Shown here: positions 31,952 to 41,458 of the stretch, in pieces
How positions within the stretch are numbered: the first letter of the stretch is position 1
Layout: each line of letters begins with the position of its first letter
Origin: Candidatus Omnitrophota bacterium
Lineage (GTDB): Bacteria; Ratteibacteria; UBA8468; B48-G9; JAFGKM01
Direction: 5' to 3'
DNA length: 64,000 nucleotides
NCBI GenBank assembly: GCA_023819375.1
Contig: JAMWDI010000001.1
Coordinates: 171,685-235,684, forward strand
The notes under the pieces: model-generated
Told to the model about the DNA's origin: nothing
The model's database searches: none
The model's input: the letters and a program-made list of their open reading frames with translations, nothing else
Position numbers and translations under genes: made by a program

Positions 31952-33252
31952 AAATTCTTTTTATAAATCCACCTATCTACGATTTCTCTGCATACGATTT
32001 ATGGTCAAAACCTCTTGGTTTTTTAAAAATAATTGACTTATTCGTTAAAAATGGAGTAGAAATCTTCTATTTTGATTTTCTCAATAGAAATCATAAATTT
32101 TATGAAAATCTCAAAGTTAAAAAAGGTAAATATGGATGTGGAAGTTATTACTACGAAATAATAGAAAAACCAGAAATTTACAAAAATATCCCAAGAAGAT
32201 ATAAAAGATTTGGATTACCAAAAGAAATATTTCTTAACTATATTGAAAACGTTGGAAATCTTGACTTCATTTTTATAACAACCGGTATGACATACTGGGT
32301 TTTGGGAATTAAAGAAACTATAGATATTATAAAGAAATTTTATCCGAAAACTCCTGTAATTCTTGGTGGAATTTATGCCACATTTTGTTATTATGATGCA
32401 AAAAATCTAAATGTTGATTTTATTTTCCGTGGAAAAAATATTTATTCTTTTTTTCTTGAATTCCAAAAAAATTTTAAAATAGAATTGAAATTTCCCGATG
32501 AAATTAAGCCTTACTGGAATATCTATGAAAAACTTGATTATCTGGTTGTTAAAACTTCTTATGGATGTCCTTTTTCCTGTTGGTATTGTGGAATAAAACA
32601 ACTTGAACCTGAATATTTTAAACTGGATCATAAAAAAATAGTTGAAGAGTTAAGTGAAAATATAGAAAAATTTAAAACAAATGATGTTGCCTTTTACGAT
32701 GATGCTCTTCTTTATGATTTTGAAAATCATCTATATAAAATTCTTTTTGAAATTACACAAATCTACAAACACATTAGATTTCACACTCCCAATGGGATTC
32801 ATCCCAAATTTTTAAATAGAGATGTTGCTCAAAATCTTAAAGAAATGAATTTTAAAACTATAAATTTGTCACTTGAAACGATAGATAAAGAAAGAGAAAA
32901 AGAGTCAGGTTATAAGGTAAATTTTAAAGATTTTGAAAGTGCAATAAAAAATTTAGTTGATGCAGGATTTACAAAAGAAGAAATAGGTGTATATATACTT
33001 GCAGGACTTCCAGCACAATCACCTAAAGAGGTTTTAAATACAGTTAAAATACTTAAAAATTATCCCTGTAAAATAAAACTTGCTGAATACTCTCCAATTC
33101 CTGGAACTATTGATTACGAAATTGCTAAAAAACTCTATAGAGAATTGCCAATTGAAAATCCTCTTTTTCAGAATAATTCAATTTATCCACTATGGAATTT
33201 TGAAAACAAATGGGAAATAATAAATTTGATAAAAAAAGAAATTAAAACTTAA
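31948..33252 (+). CDS. B12-binding-domain radical SAM protein
   Basis: [16 protein letters not shown]-terminus, TPVILGGIYATF, YGCPFSCWYCG (CxxxCxxC), LETIDKEREKESGY. Confidence 0.87.
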   Translation: MKILFINPPIYDFSAYDLWSKPLGFLKIIDLFVKNGVEIFYFDFLNRNHKFYENLKVKKGKYGCGSYYYEIIEKPEIYKNIPRRYKRFGLPKEIFLNYIENVGNLDFIFITTGMTYWVLGIKETIDIIKKFYPKTPVILGGIYATFCYYDAKNLNVDFIFRGKNIYSFFLEFQKNFKIELKFPDEIKPYWNIYEKLDYLVVKTSYGCPFSCWYCGIKQLEPEYFKLDHKKIVEELSENIEKFKTNDVAFYDDALLYDFENHLYKILFEITQIYKHIRFHTPNGIHPKFLNRDVAQNLKEMNFKTINLSLETIDKEREKESGYKVNFKDFESAIKNLVDAGFTKEEIGVYILAGLPAQSPKEVLNTVKILKNYPCKIKLAEYSPIPGTIDYEIAKKLYRELPIENPLFQNNSIYPLWNFENKWEIINLIKKEIKT

Positions 33253-33261
33253 AAAATTGAT

Positions 33262-34854
33262 TTATATCTTTATGAAATTCCATTTATAAGGTGAAAACAT
33301 TTTTTCAAGATATTCGTTCATATCTATATTTTCCTCTTCAAATCCCTTTTTCCATTTATTGAAATCAAAAAATTCTTTCCAGTTTTCAAACTTTGCCCCT
33401 TCCTTCCATACTCTATAAATTATCTTTGCAAGTTTTTCATCTCCTCTTCCCAAAAAGCATTCAACACAACTTACTTCATATGGTTGAAAATTAAATTTTA
33501 CAAACTTATTTTTTTTCAATTTTTCAGTTATAAAATTCCTTTTTTCCTCATATTCATCCTTCGTTATAAATCTCTCTCCTTCAAAAAAAGTATGAGGTTT
33601 AGGAATAAAAGTATTAAAAGAAACGTTAACTTTAATAATCCTTGAAACTTCATTAATTAATTTAACCACGTCTTCCAAATCTTGCTTCCTTTCCTGAGGT
33701 AGTCCTAACATAAAATAAAGTTTTATATGCCTATATTGATTATTTCTTGCTTCCATTGCAAGTTTTAATAGTTCTTCATCTCCTATATTTTTGCCTATTT
33801 TTTTCCTTAAATTTTCTCCAGTCTCAGGGGCAAAAGTTAAATTTGTTTTTTTTATTTCTTTAATTTTTAAAGCAAGTTTAAATGAGAAAGTATCTATTCT
33901 TAAAGATGGAAAAGAAATTGAAACCTTTTTATCTTTAAATTCTTCAACAAGTTTATCAATAATAGAATCAATATTGGGATGATCTCCAGAGGAAAAAGAA
34001 AGAAGAGAAATTTCTTCATATCCTGTATTTCTATATGTTATTTTTGCAATCTCAAGTATTTTCTCTACATTTCTAATTCTTACAGGTCTCCAACAACTCC
34101 CTGCTTGACAAAATTTACAACCCTGTCCACATCCTCTCATTATTTCAATTGTAATTCTATCATGAATAATATCTGTTAATGGAACAAGATATTTTGTAGG
34201 GAAATAAGCATCATTTAAATTTTTGACAACCGCCTTTTTAACATTTTCCTTTGGAAATAAAGGAACAAAAATAGAATCAATTTTGTTTAAATTTTCTAAA
34301 ATTTTTATTCTATTTCCTCTGTTTTCCTTCACAATATCTATTATCTGATTTATAACTTCTTCTCCTTCTCCAATAACAAAGGCATCAACAAATGGCAAAA
34401 GAGGAAGAGGATTAAAAGAGCAATTCCCACCAACTATAACAATTGGATCTTCATTTTTTCTTTCTATTGAAAAAATAGGGATATTTGACAATTCAAGTAT
34501 ATTCAAAAAATTTGTATAATTGAGTTCTGAAGATAAGCTTATTCCTACGACATCAAATTGAGAAATAGGTGTTTTAGTTTCCAGTGAAAATAATGGTATT
34601 TTTTCTTTTTTCATAAATTCTTCAAAATCAACCCAAGGTGAAAAAAATCTTTCGCATTTACAATCATCTCTTTCATTTAAAATTCCATACAAAATTCTTA
34701 TTCCTAAAGAAGACATACCAACCTCATAAACATCAGGATATCCAAGAGCAAAATTTACATTTTTCTTTTCTTTAATATAAATATTAATTTCTTTTCCAAG
34801 ATATCTTGCAGGATTTTTTACATATGGTAATATCTTTTCAATTTTTTTTTCCAT
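33262..34854 (-). CDS. B12-binding-domain radical SAM protein, TIGR03960-like
   Basis: VKNPARYLGKEIN, LGYPDVYEVGMSSLGIRILYGILN, EIMRGCGQGCKFCQAGSCWRPVRIRN; directly downstream of rodA. Confidence 0.88.
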   Translation of the reverse strand: MEKKIEKILPYVKNPARYLGKEINIYIKEKKNVNFALGYPDVYEVGMSSLGIRILYGILNERDDCKCERFFSPWVDFEEFMKKEKIPLFSLETKTPISQFDVVGISLSSELNYTNFLNILELSNIPIFSIERKNEDPIVIVGGNCSFNPLPLLPFVDAFVIGEGEEVINQIIDIVKENRGNRIKILENLNKIDSIFVPLFPKENVKKAVVKNLNDAYFPTKYLVPLTDIIHDRITIEIMRGCGQGCKFCQAGSCWRPVRIRNVEKILEIAKITYRNTGYEEISLLSFSSGDHPNIDSIIDKLVEEFKDKKVSISFPSLRIDTFSFKLALKIKEIKKTNLTFAPETGENLRKKIGKNIGDEELLKLAMEARNNQYRHIKLYFMLGLPQERKQDLEDVVKLINEVSRIIKVNVSFNTFIPKPHTFFEGERFITKDEYEEKRNFITEKLKKNKFVKFNFQPYEVSCVECFLGRGDEKLAKIIYRVWKEGAKFENWKEFFDFNKWKKGFEEENIDMNEYLEKMFSPYKWNFIKI

Positions 34855-34856
34855 TT

Positions 34857-35945
34857 TTAAAGATAAGTTGAATACTTTTCAATACTTGAAAGAATTGTTA
34901 TAGAAAGAATAGAAACTACTAAAGAAGAGCCACCATAACTAATAAAAGGAAGGGGGAGACCAACAATTGGGAAAACACCACATGCCATACCTAAATTTAT
35001 CAAAAATTGACCAGCAAACATAACAAAAATTCCAGTTGCAACAAGTCTTCCAAATTCATATCTTGTATTACATATGATTTCCCAAATTCTATTTAAAAAA
35101 TAATAATAAAGAAAAATAAAAATTAAAACACCAAGAAAACCAAATTCTTCTGCAATAACACAAAATATAAAATCAGTATGATATTCAGGAAGAAAAGCAA
35201 GTTTTGTTTGAGTTCCTTTTAAATATCCTTTACCTATAAAACCTCCAGAACCAATTGTAATTATAGATTGAAGAAGATTATACCCTTTACCAAGTGGATC
35301 CCTCATAGGATTTAAAAATGTTAAAATTCTCTCTCTTTGATAATCTTCCAGAAATATCCAAACAACCGGAGAGAGAAAAATAAACACTAAAAATAATCCA
35401 ATTAATTGTTTTCTGGTCATCCCAGAAATATAACAAATACCTAAAAAAATTAAAATGAAAATAATACTCGTCCCAAGATTTGGTTGTTTAAATACAAGTA
35501 AAAATGGAATACCAACTATTATCAAACTCACAAGTAAAGTAGAGAACTTTCCTATATCTCTTCCTGAAAGATATGATGATAAAGTTAAAATTATAACTAA
35601 TTTAGCAAATTCTGAAGGTTGAAAATAAAACCAACCGAGATTGATCCACCTGGAGGCTCTCCCCTGCCCTTTAATTAAAACAAGAATTAGTAAAAAAAGT
35701 GTCAAAAAATAAAATAAATATGATAATTTTTCAAGTTTTCTATAATCGCTATTTCTGAAAATATAAAGTAAAATAGTCCCTAAAATTATCCACAAAACCT
35801 GTTTTATAAAAAATCCTTCTTTTGTTATAACTCCCTTAGAGGCACTGAATAAAATACATAAGCCTATAAAAATCAAAACATAAGTTAAAAATATCAAACT
35901 TTTTTCTCTAATACTATATTTGAGATATTGAAGTTTCTGTTTCAT
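34857..35945 (-). CDS. rodA: Rod shape-determining SEDS glycosyltransferase RodA
   Basis: SRWINLGWFYFQPSEFAKL, DFIFCVIAEEFGFLG, GLPLPFISYGGSSLV; multi-TM. Confidence 0.95.
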   Translation of the reverse strand: MKQKLQYLKYSIREKSLIFLTYVLIFIGLCILFSASKGVITKEGFFIKQVLWIILGTILLYIFRNSDYRKLEKLSYLFYFLTLFLLILVLIKGQGRASRWINLGWFYFQPSEFAKLVIILTLSSYLSGRDIGKFSTLLVSLIIVGIPFLLVFKQPNLGTSIIFILIFLGICYISGMTRKQLIGLFLVFIFLSPVVWIFLEDYQRERILTFLNPMRDPLGKGYNLLQSIITIGSGGFIGKGYLKGTQTKLAFLPEYHTDFIFCVIAEEFGFLGVLIFIFLYYYFLNRIWEIICNTRYEFGRLVATGIFVMFAGQFLINLGMACGVFPIVGLPLPFISYGGSSLVVSILSITILSSIEKYSTYL

Positions 35946-37641
35946 TTTCTTCCTCTAAAATTTCTGGTATAAATATTCTTTTTAAAATTTTACCTGCAAT
36001 TTCTGCTGCTTGTGGAGAAGAGCCATAATCAAGATATACAATAATTGCAATTTTAGGATTATCAAAAGGAGCATAACAAACAAAAGCACCATGTGTAGGT
36101 AATTCAGTTTCTGAAGATGCTCTCTGTGCTGTTCCTGTCTTTCCTGCAATTTCAAGACCTTCCACCTTAGCCCTGACACCAGTTCCAAATTCTACAACAT
36201 TTTTCAATCCTTTTTTCAATATATCAAGTGTTTCAAAATCTATATAAATAGTTTTTTTTAGATAAGGAGTATTTTCTTTTATTGTCTCTCCTTTAGGAGA
36301 AATTATTTTTTTCAATATAAATGGTTGCCATATATTCCCTCCATTTGCCACTGTTGCAATTAAGGATAAAAGTTGAATTGGAGTTGTTGTTATAGGGCCT
36401 TGGCCAATTGATAAGTTAAGGGGATCCGCTTCCCTGGGTTGAGGAATATAACCAGAGGCTTCACCCGGTAAATCAATTCCTGTTGGTTTGCCAAGTTCAA
36501 ATTTTTTAGCATATTCTATTAATTTGGAAACTCCTAATTTCATTCCTACTGTCCCAAAGAAAATATTACAGGAAAAAGGTAAAGCAAGATTTATATCAAC
36601 CCATCCATGACCTTCTTCTTTCCAGCAATGAAAAACTCTATCAGCGACTTCAATAAAACCTGAACATTCAATTCTATCAAATTCCTTAATTGTTCCGGTT
36701 TCAAGAGCAGCAATCTCAGTAATAATTTTAAAAATTGAACCAGGAGGATATTGCCCTTTTATTACTCTGTTAAAAAATGGCTTCTCAGGATGTTTTCTTT
36801 CATCAAGATAGGGAAGAATATTTTCAGGATCAAAAACAGGATTACTGACAAGAGCCAGTATTTCTCCATTTCTCGGATCCATTATACAAACACAGCCTTT
36901 TTTATCTCCCAGTTCCTCATAAGCAATTTCCTGAATAGTAGCGTCTATGGTAAGATATATATCATTTCCTGGTTGTCCTTCTTTTCTTCCAAGTACTCTT
37001 CTTTGATGCCCCAAAGCGTCAACTTCAACTTGTATACCTCCCGGAATTCCCCTTAAAAATTCATCATAATATTTTTCAATTCCATCCTGACCAATAACAT
37101 CTCCCATCTTATAACCTTTTTCTTTTAATTTTTCAAGTTGAAACTTAGAAATTTCTCCAAGGTATCCAAGTAAATGAGCCATTTTCTTTCCGAAAGGATA
37201 AACTCTTCTTATATCCTCTTGAATAAAAACCCCGGGTAAATTAGAAGAATTTTCTTCTATCAGTGAAATTTCAATACTTGTAAGATTCCTTTTTAAAACA
37301 ATCCTATCAAAAGGATTTTTATAATTCCCATTGAATTTTCTTATTAAATATTCCCTATCGATCTCAATTATATTTGAAAGAATTTCTGCCACTTTCTCTG
37401 GATTTTTTAAATCGTAAGGAACAAAAACAAGATTTGCTGACGGAGCATCTTTTGCAAGTATTCGCCCATTTCTATCATAAATTAATCCTCTTGGAATTCC
37501 CGTTTCTATTACTCTTATACAGTTTTTCACAGATAACTGGTATAACTCTGGATATTTGATAACTTGTAAATAAAAACATTTCCCAAGTATTACAAAGATA
37601 AAAATCAATAAAAATCTTTTTAAAATATCCTCTCTTCCCAT
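35914..37641 (-). CDS. mrdA: Penicillin-binding protein 2
   Basis: IPRGLIYDRNGRILA, GQDGIEKYYDEFLRG, YPPGSIFKI (SxxK), SCN, KTGTAQ. Confidence 0.95.
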   Translation of the reverse strand: MGREDILKRFLLIFIFVILGKCFYLQVIKYPELYQLSVKNCIRVIETGIPRGLIYDRNGRILAKDAPSANLVFVPYDLKNPEKVAEILSNIIEIDREYLIRKFNGNYKNPFDRIVLKRNLTSIEISLIEENSSNLPGVFIQEDIRRVYPFGKKMAHLLGYLGEISKFQLEKLKEKGYKMGDVIGQDGIEKYYDEFLRGIPGGIQVEVDALGHQRRVLGRKEGQPGNDIYLTIDATIQEIAYEELGDKKGCVCIMDPRNGEILALVSNPVFDPENILPYLDERKHPEKPFFNRVIKGQYPPGSIFKIITEIAALETGTIKEFDRIECSGFIEVADRVFHCWKEEGHGWVDINLALPFSCNIFFGTVGMKLGVSKLIEYAKKFELGKPTGIDLPGEASGYIPQPREADPLNLSIGQGPITTTPIQLLSLIATVANGGNIWQPFILKKIISPKGETIKENTPYLKKTIYIDFETLDILKKGLKNVVEFGTGVRAKVEGLEIAGKTGTAQRASSETELPTHGAFVCYAPFDNPKIAIIVYLDYGSSPQAAEIAGKILKRIFIPEILEEENETETSISQI

Positions 37642-38135
37642 CTTTTTCTTAACTCCTCAGTGAATATCCCAATAACAAATCCAATAAGAAAATTAAATAA
37701 TGAAAAAAGCACTGCGTATTTTAATAAAGTAAACCCTTCCCACAACATTTCATTTTTCCCTTTGAAAACAAGTAGCAAAAAATACAAAAAACTAAATATA
37801 AAGATAAAAAAACTTTTACTTTTTATTGATTTTACCACAAAAAAAGAGGAAAAATAAACAATAAGAAGAAATCTAATAGAAGAACTTCCAGGGATATCTC
37901 TGGCAAAAATATCATTTATAAGCCCAAGAATAAAACTTAAAAAGAGGGCTAATTCTATTTTACCTTCAAAAGAAAGTAACAGAAGATAAACAAGAAAAAA
38001 AGATGGTGTGATTTTAGTATGAAAAAAATTAAAAAATATATATTGAAAAATAGAAACCAGCAAAATTTGTTCAAAAGTCAGAAAAATTTTTCTTCTATTT
38101 TCCAATAATAACCTCCTCAACTCCCTGAAATGCAA
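37620..38135 (-). CDS. mreD: Rod shape-determining protein MreD-like membrane protein
   Basis: Multi-TM protein between mreC and pbp2; FILGLINDIFARDIPGSSSIRFLLIVY resembles the MreD motif. Confidence 0.8.
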   Translation of the reverse strand: MHFRELRRLLLENRRKIFLTFEQILLVSIFQYIFFNFFHTKITPSFFLVYLLLLSFEGKIELALFLSFILGLINDIFARDIPGSSSIRFLLIVYFSSFFVVKSIKSKSFFIFIFSFLYFLLLVFKGKNEMLWEGFTLLKYAVLFSLFNFLIGFVIGIFTEELRKRWEERIF

Positions 38136-38763
38136 TATATGGTTTAACCCATATTTTAAGATAAAGAGAATTCTTTTCTTTACATATTTTTACTACCCTT
38201 CCAATTTTAATTCCAGGAAAATAAAATTCACTAAAATTTGAAGTATAAACCTCTTCATTAATTTTCACTTTGCTATCATAAGGAATATATTTTAAAAGAA
38301 GATAGGGACCATAACCACCTTCAATTACACCAACTTCTCGTGTATTTCCAAGGATTACACTTATTTTTGTATTACTGTGAAATAAAGAGATAATTTTGGA
38401 ATAGGTTTCTTCCACTTTTTCAACTTTCCCAATTAAAAAAAGTTCCTTTGTAAAAACGGGTATATTTTCAATTATGCCATCTTTTCTTCCTTTATCAATA
38501 ATTATCTCTGCCGGATAAATATAAGGTCTTAATCCTATAACCTCTGCAACTTTAAAGTATGAAAAAATTTTTCTTTCCTTTAAATTAAGTATTTCCCTCA
38601 ACCTTTTATTTTCTCTAATAATCTCTTCGTAATTTATAAAATTTTCTTTTTTTGTTTCAGAAAAAGATAGGGACTTCTTATTATTTAAAGAGGATTTTTC
38701 AATAAAAAAAGAAAAAAGTAAAAAAATAAAAAGCATCAATTCTCTTCTGAAAAGATACAGCAT
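38095..38763 (-). CDS. mreC: Rod shape-determining protein MreC
   Basis: ENKRLREILNLKERKIFSYFKVAEVIGLRPYIYPAEIIIDKGRKDGI; directly downstream of mreB. Confidence 0.9.
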   Translation of the reverse strand: MLYLFRRELMLFIFLLFSFFIEKSSLNNKKSLSFSETKKENFINYEEIIRENKRLREILNLKERKIFSYFKVAEVIGLRPYIYPAEIIIDKGRKDGIIENIPVFTKELFLIGKVEKVEETYSKIISLFHSNTKISVILGNTREVGVIEGGYGPYLLLKYIPYDSKVKINEEVYTSNFSEFYFPGIKIGRVVKICKEKNSLYLKIWVKPYIAFQGVEEVIIGK

Positions 38764-38766
38764 TTT

Positions 38767-39792
38767 TTATTCCTGAGGAATCTGTTTAAAATATCTCTCA
38801 TCCTCAAGCATCTTTCCAGTTCCTCTTACAACAGCAGTTAATGGGTCATCTGCAATGTATACAGGTAATTTTGTTTCTTCTGAAATAAGTTTATCTATTC
38901 CTCTCAATAAAGCACCACCACCTGCAATAAAAATTCCTCTATCAATTAAATCACTTGACAATTCGGGTGGAGTTTCTTCAAGTACATCTTTAACAGCATT
39001 TACAATACTATTAAGAGTATCTTTCAATGCTTCTCTTATTTCTTCAGATGTTATTTTAATTATTTTAGGAAGCCCTTCAACTAAACTTCTCCCATGAACT
39101 TCCATAGACAATTCTTCTTTTAGAGGATATGCTGAACCTATTTTTATCTTTATCTCTTCTGCTGTTCTTTCACCTATTAGTAAATTATATTTCTTTTTTA
39201 AATATTCTATAATTGCTTCATCCATTTCATTCCCTGCCACTCTCAAACTTTTAGTTAAAACAATACCTCCTAATGAAATCACAGCCATTTCTGTAGTTCC
39301 TCCTCCAATATCAAGAATAAAACTGCCTGACGGTTCCTCAACCGGAAGTCCAACGCCAATTGCTGCTGCCATAGGTTCTTCTACTAATTTTACCATTCTT
39401 GCACCTGCCTTTAATGCTGTTTCTCTTACTGCTCTTCTTTCTACACTTGTTATTCCAGAAGGAACTGAAATGACTATTCTTGGAGGTATAACAAACCTAT
39501 GTTTATGCGTTTTAACTTTCATAATAAAATATCTTAACATTGCTTCACAGGCCTCAAAATCAGCAATTACCCCATCTTTCATAGGTTTCATTGCAACTAT
39601 GTTAGAAGGTGTTTTTCCCAGCATTCTTTTTGCTTCTTCTCCTACAGCCACTACCTTTTTTGTATTTGTATTAACAGCCACAATTGATGGTTCCATCAAA
39701 ACAACACCCTTCCCTTTTACATAAACACAGGTATTTGCAGTTCCAAGATCAATACCTAAATCACTTGAAAAAAATTCCCAAAATTTTACCAT
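38767..39792 (-). CDS. mreB: Actin-like cell shape protein MreB
   Basis: [64 protein letters not shown]. Confidence 0.97.
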   Translation of the reverse strand: MVKFWEFFSSDLGIDLGTANTCVYVKGKGVVLMEPSIVAVNTNTKKVVAVGEEAKRMLGKTPSNIVAMKPMKDGVIADFEACEAMLRYFIMKVKTHKHRFVIPPRIVISVPSGITSVERRAVRETALKAGARMVKLVEEPMAAAIGVGLPVEEPSGSFILDIGGGTTEMAVISLGGIVLTKSLRVAGNEMDEAIIEYLKKKYNLLIGERTAEEIKIKIGSAYPLKEELSMEVHGRSLVEGLPKIIKITSEEIREALKDTLNSIVNAVKDVLEETPPELSSDLIDRGIFIAGGGALLRGIDKLISEETKLPVYIADDPLTAVVRGTGKMLEDERYFKQIPQE

Positions 39793-39806
39793 TTTTTCCT
39801 CTCTTT

Positions 39807-40067
39807 TTATTCTGGAATAACTTTATATACCGTATCGCCTTCTCTTACATGTTCAATTACTTTTAAACCTATTTCATCTCCAGGAAAAGCAACTTCTATT
39901 TCTTTGTGTTCTTTTTGCATGGACTCAACTTTTTGGTTCAAATCAGTTGTATGGCCTTTAATATGTATTTCATCACCTTTTTTAAGTTCCCCATTTGTTA
40001 TTTTTATTGCTGCAACACTAATTTTTGTGTAATAATGAGTAACCTTTCCTATTTCAATCTCTTTCAT
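39807..40067 (-). CDS. Translation elongation factor-like small protein (EF-Tu domain II-type beta barrel)
   Basis: [56 protein letters not shown] upstream of the chosen ATG. Confidence 0.72.
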   Translation of the reverse strand: MKEIEIGKVTHYYTKISVAAIKITNGELKKGDEIHIKGHTTDLNQKVESMQKEHKEIEVAFPGDEIGLKVIEHVREGDTVYKVIPE

Positions 40068-40114
40068 AATTTTCACCTCCTTCAAACTTTTATTTTATAT
40101 TTTAACATAAAATT

Positions 40115-41458
40115 TTAATTATTTCTTTTCAAACCATATTTCTGAATTTTATATCTCAAAATCCTTCTCGTTGTTTTCAAAATTTCTGCTGCTTTTGTTT
40201 GATTCCAATTTGCTTTTTTAAGAGCATCTTCTATTAATTTTTTTTCAAAATTTTCAACCTCTTCTTTAAAACTCCTAAAAATTCTTTTTCTAACTCTTAA
40301 CTCTTCTGGTAGATCATCCAACTCAATTATAACTTTTTCACTGTTTAAAACAAAAATTCTTTCAATAATATTTTTCAATTCTCTCACATTCCCAGGCCAG
40401 TCATATTCAAGAAATGCCTCTTTTGCCTCCTGACTGAAGTCTTGAATCTTACTGTTAAATTTCATTTTAAAAAATTTTATATAGTATTGAAGAAGTGGGA
40501 TTATATCTTCTTTTCTTTCTTTTAAGGGTGGAATTTCAATAGGAATAACACTTAATCTATAAAATAAATCTTCTCTAAATTTCCCCTTTCCTATTTCTTC
40601 TTTCAGATTTTTTGACGTTGCAGAAATAACTCTTGCATTACTTTCAATAAGTTCATTACTTCCAAGAGGAGAAAATTTTTTTTCTTCCAAAAATCTAAGT
40701 AATTTCACTTGTATACTTAATGGTATTTCCCCAACCTCATCAAAAAATAAAGTTCCTGAACCAGCAATTTCAATTTTTCCTTTTTTGCTTTTGAAAGCAT
40801 TCGTAAAAGCACCCTTTTCATAACCAAAAATTTCACTTTCAAAAAGTGTTTCTGGAATTGCTGCACAATGGATAGAAACAAAAGGTTGATCTCTCCTTGG
40901 GCCTGTTTCATGTATAAATCTTGCAATTAACTCCTTACCAACACCAGTAGGTCCTGTAATTAAAATAGGGCTATCTGTAAAAGCAATTTTTTCTGCAATT
41001 TTTATTATCTCAGCCATTATTTTACTTTTATAAACAATAGTATCAAGTGGATACTCTGTTTTTATTTCCTCTTTCAAAAACTCTATATGTGTAATCAAAT
41101 TTTTTGTCTTAAGTGTTTTTTCAATGGTTAAAACCAGTTCTTCTATATTGAAAGGTTTAGTTATATAGTCAACTGCTCCCATTTTTATTGCTTCAACTGC
41201 TGTTTTTATTTGTGAAACTGCGGTAAGCATAATAACCGAAATATTTTTAAATTTATCCCTTATTTCTTTAAGCAGTGCAATTCCATTAGTATCTGGTAAA
41301 AGAATATCAAGAATTACAACATCAGGTAATTCTTTTTCAATAATTGCTAAACCTTCTTTCCCAGTTGAAGAAACAAAAACTTTATATCTATTTTTTAAAA
41401 CAAATCTCAGTGATTCTCGAACTCCCTGTTCATCATCTATTACAAGTATTTTATTCAT
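40115..41458 (-). CDS. Sigma-54-dependent response regulator (NtrC family: receiver, AAA+, Fis HTH)
   Basis: Receiver ILVIDDEQGVRESL...VVILDILLPDTNG...VIMLTA...TKPF; GPTGVGKELIARFIH; GYEKGAFTNAFKSKKG; Fis-type HTH NQTKAAEILKTTRRILRYKI. Confidence 0.95.
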   Translation of the reverse strand: MNKILVIDDEQGVRESLRFVLKNRYKVFVSSTGKEGLAIIEKELPDVVILDILLPDTNGIALLKEIRDKFKNISVIMLTAVSQIKTAVEAIKMGAVDYITKPFNIEELVLTIEKTLKTKNLITHIEFLKEEIKTEYPLDTIVYKSKIMAEIIKIAEKIAFTDSPILITGPTGVGKELIARFIHETGPRRDQPFVSIHCAAIPETLFESEIFGYEKGAFTNAFKSKKGKIEIAGSGTLFFDEVGEIPLSIQVKLLRFLEEKKFSPLGSNELIESNARVISATSKNLKEEIGKGKFREDLFYRLSVIPIEIPPLKERKEDIIPLLQYYIKFFKMKFNSKIQDFSQEAKEAFLEYDWPGNVRELKNIIERIFVLNSEKVIIELDDLPEELRVRKRIFRSFKEEVENFEKKLIEDALKKANWNQTKAAEILKTTRRILRYKIQKYGLKRNN

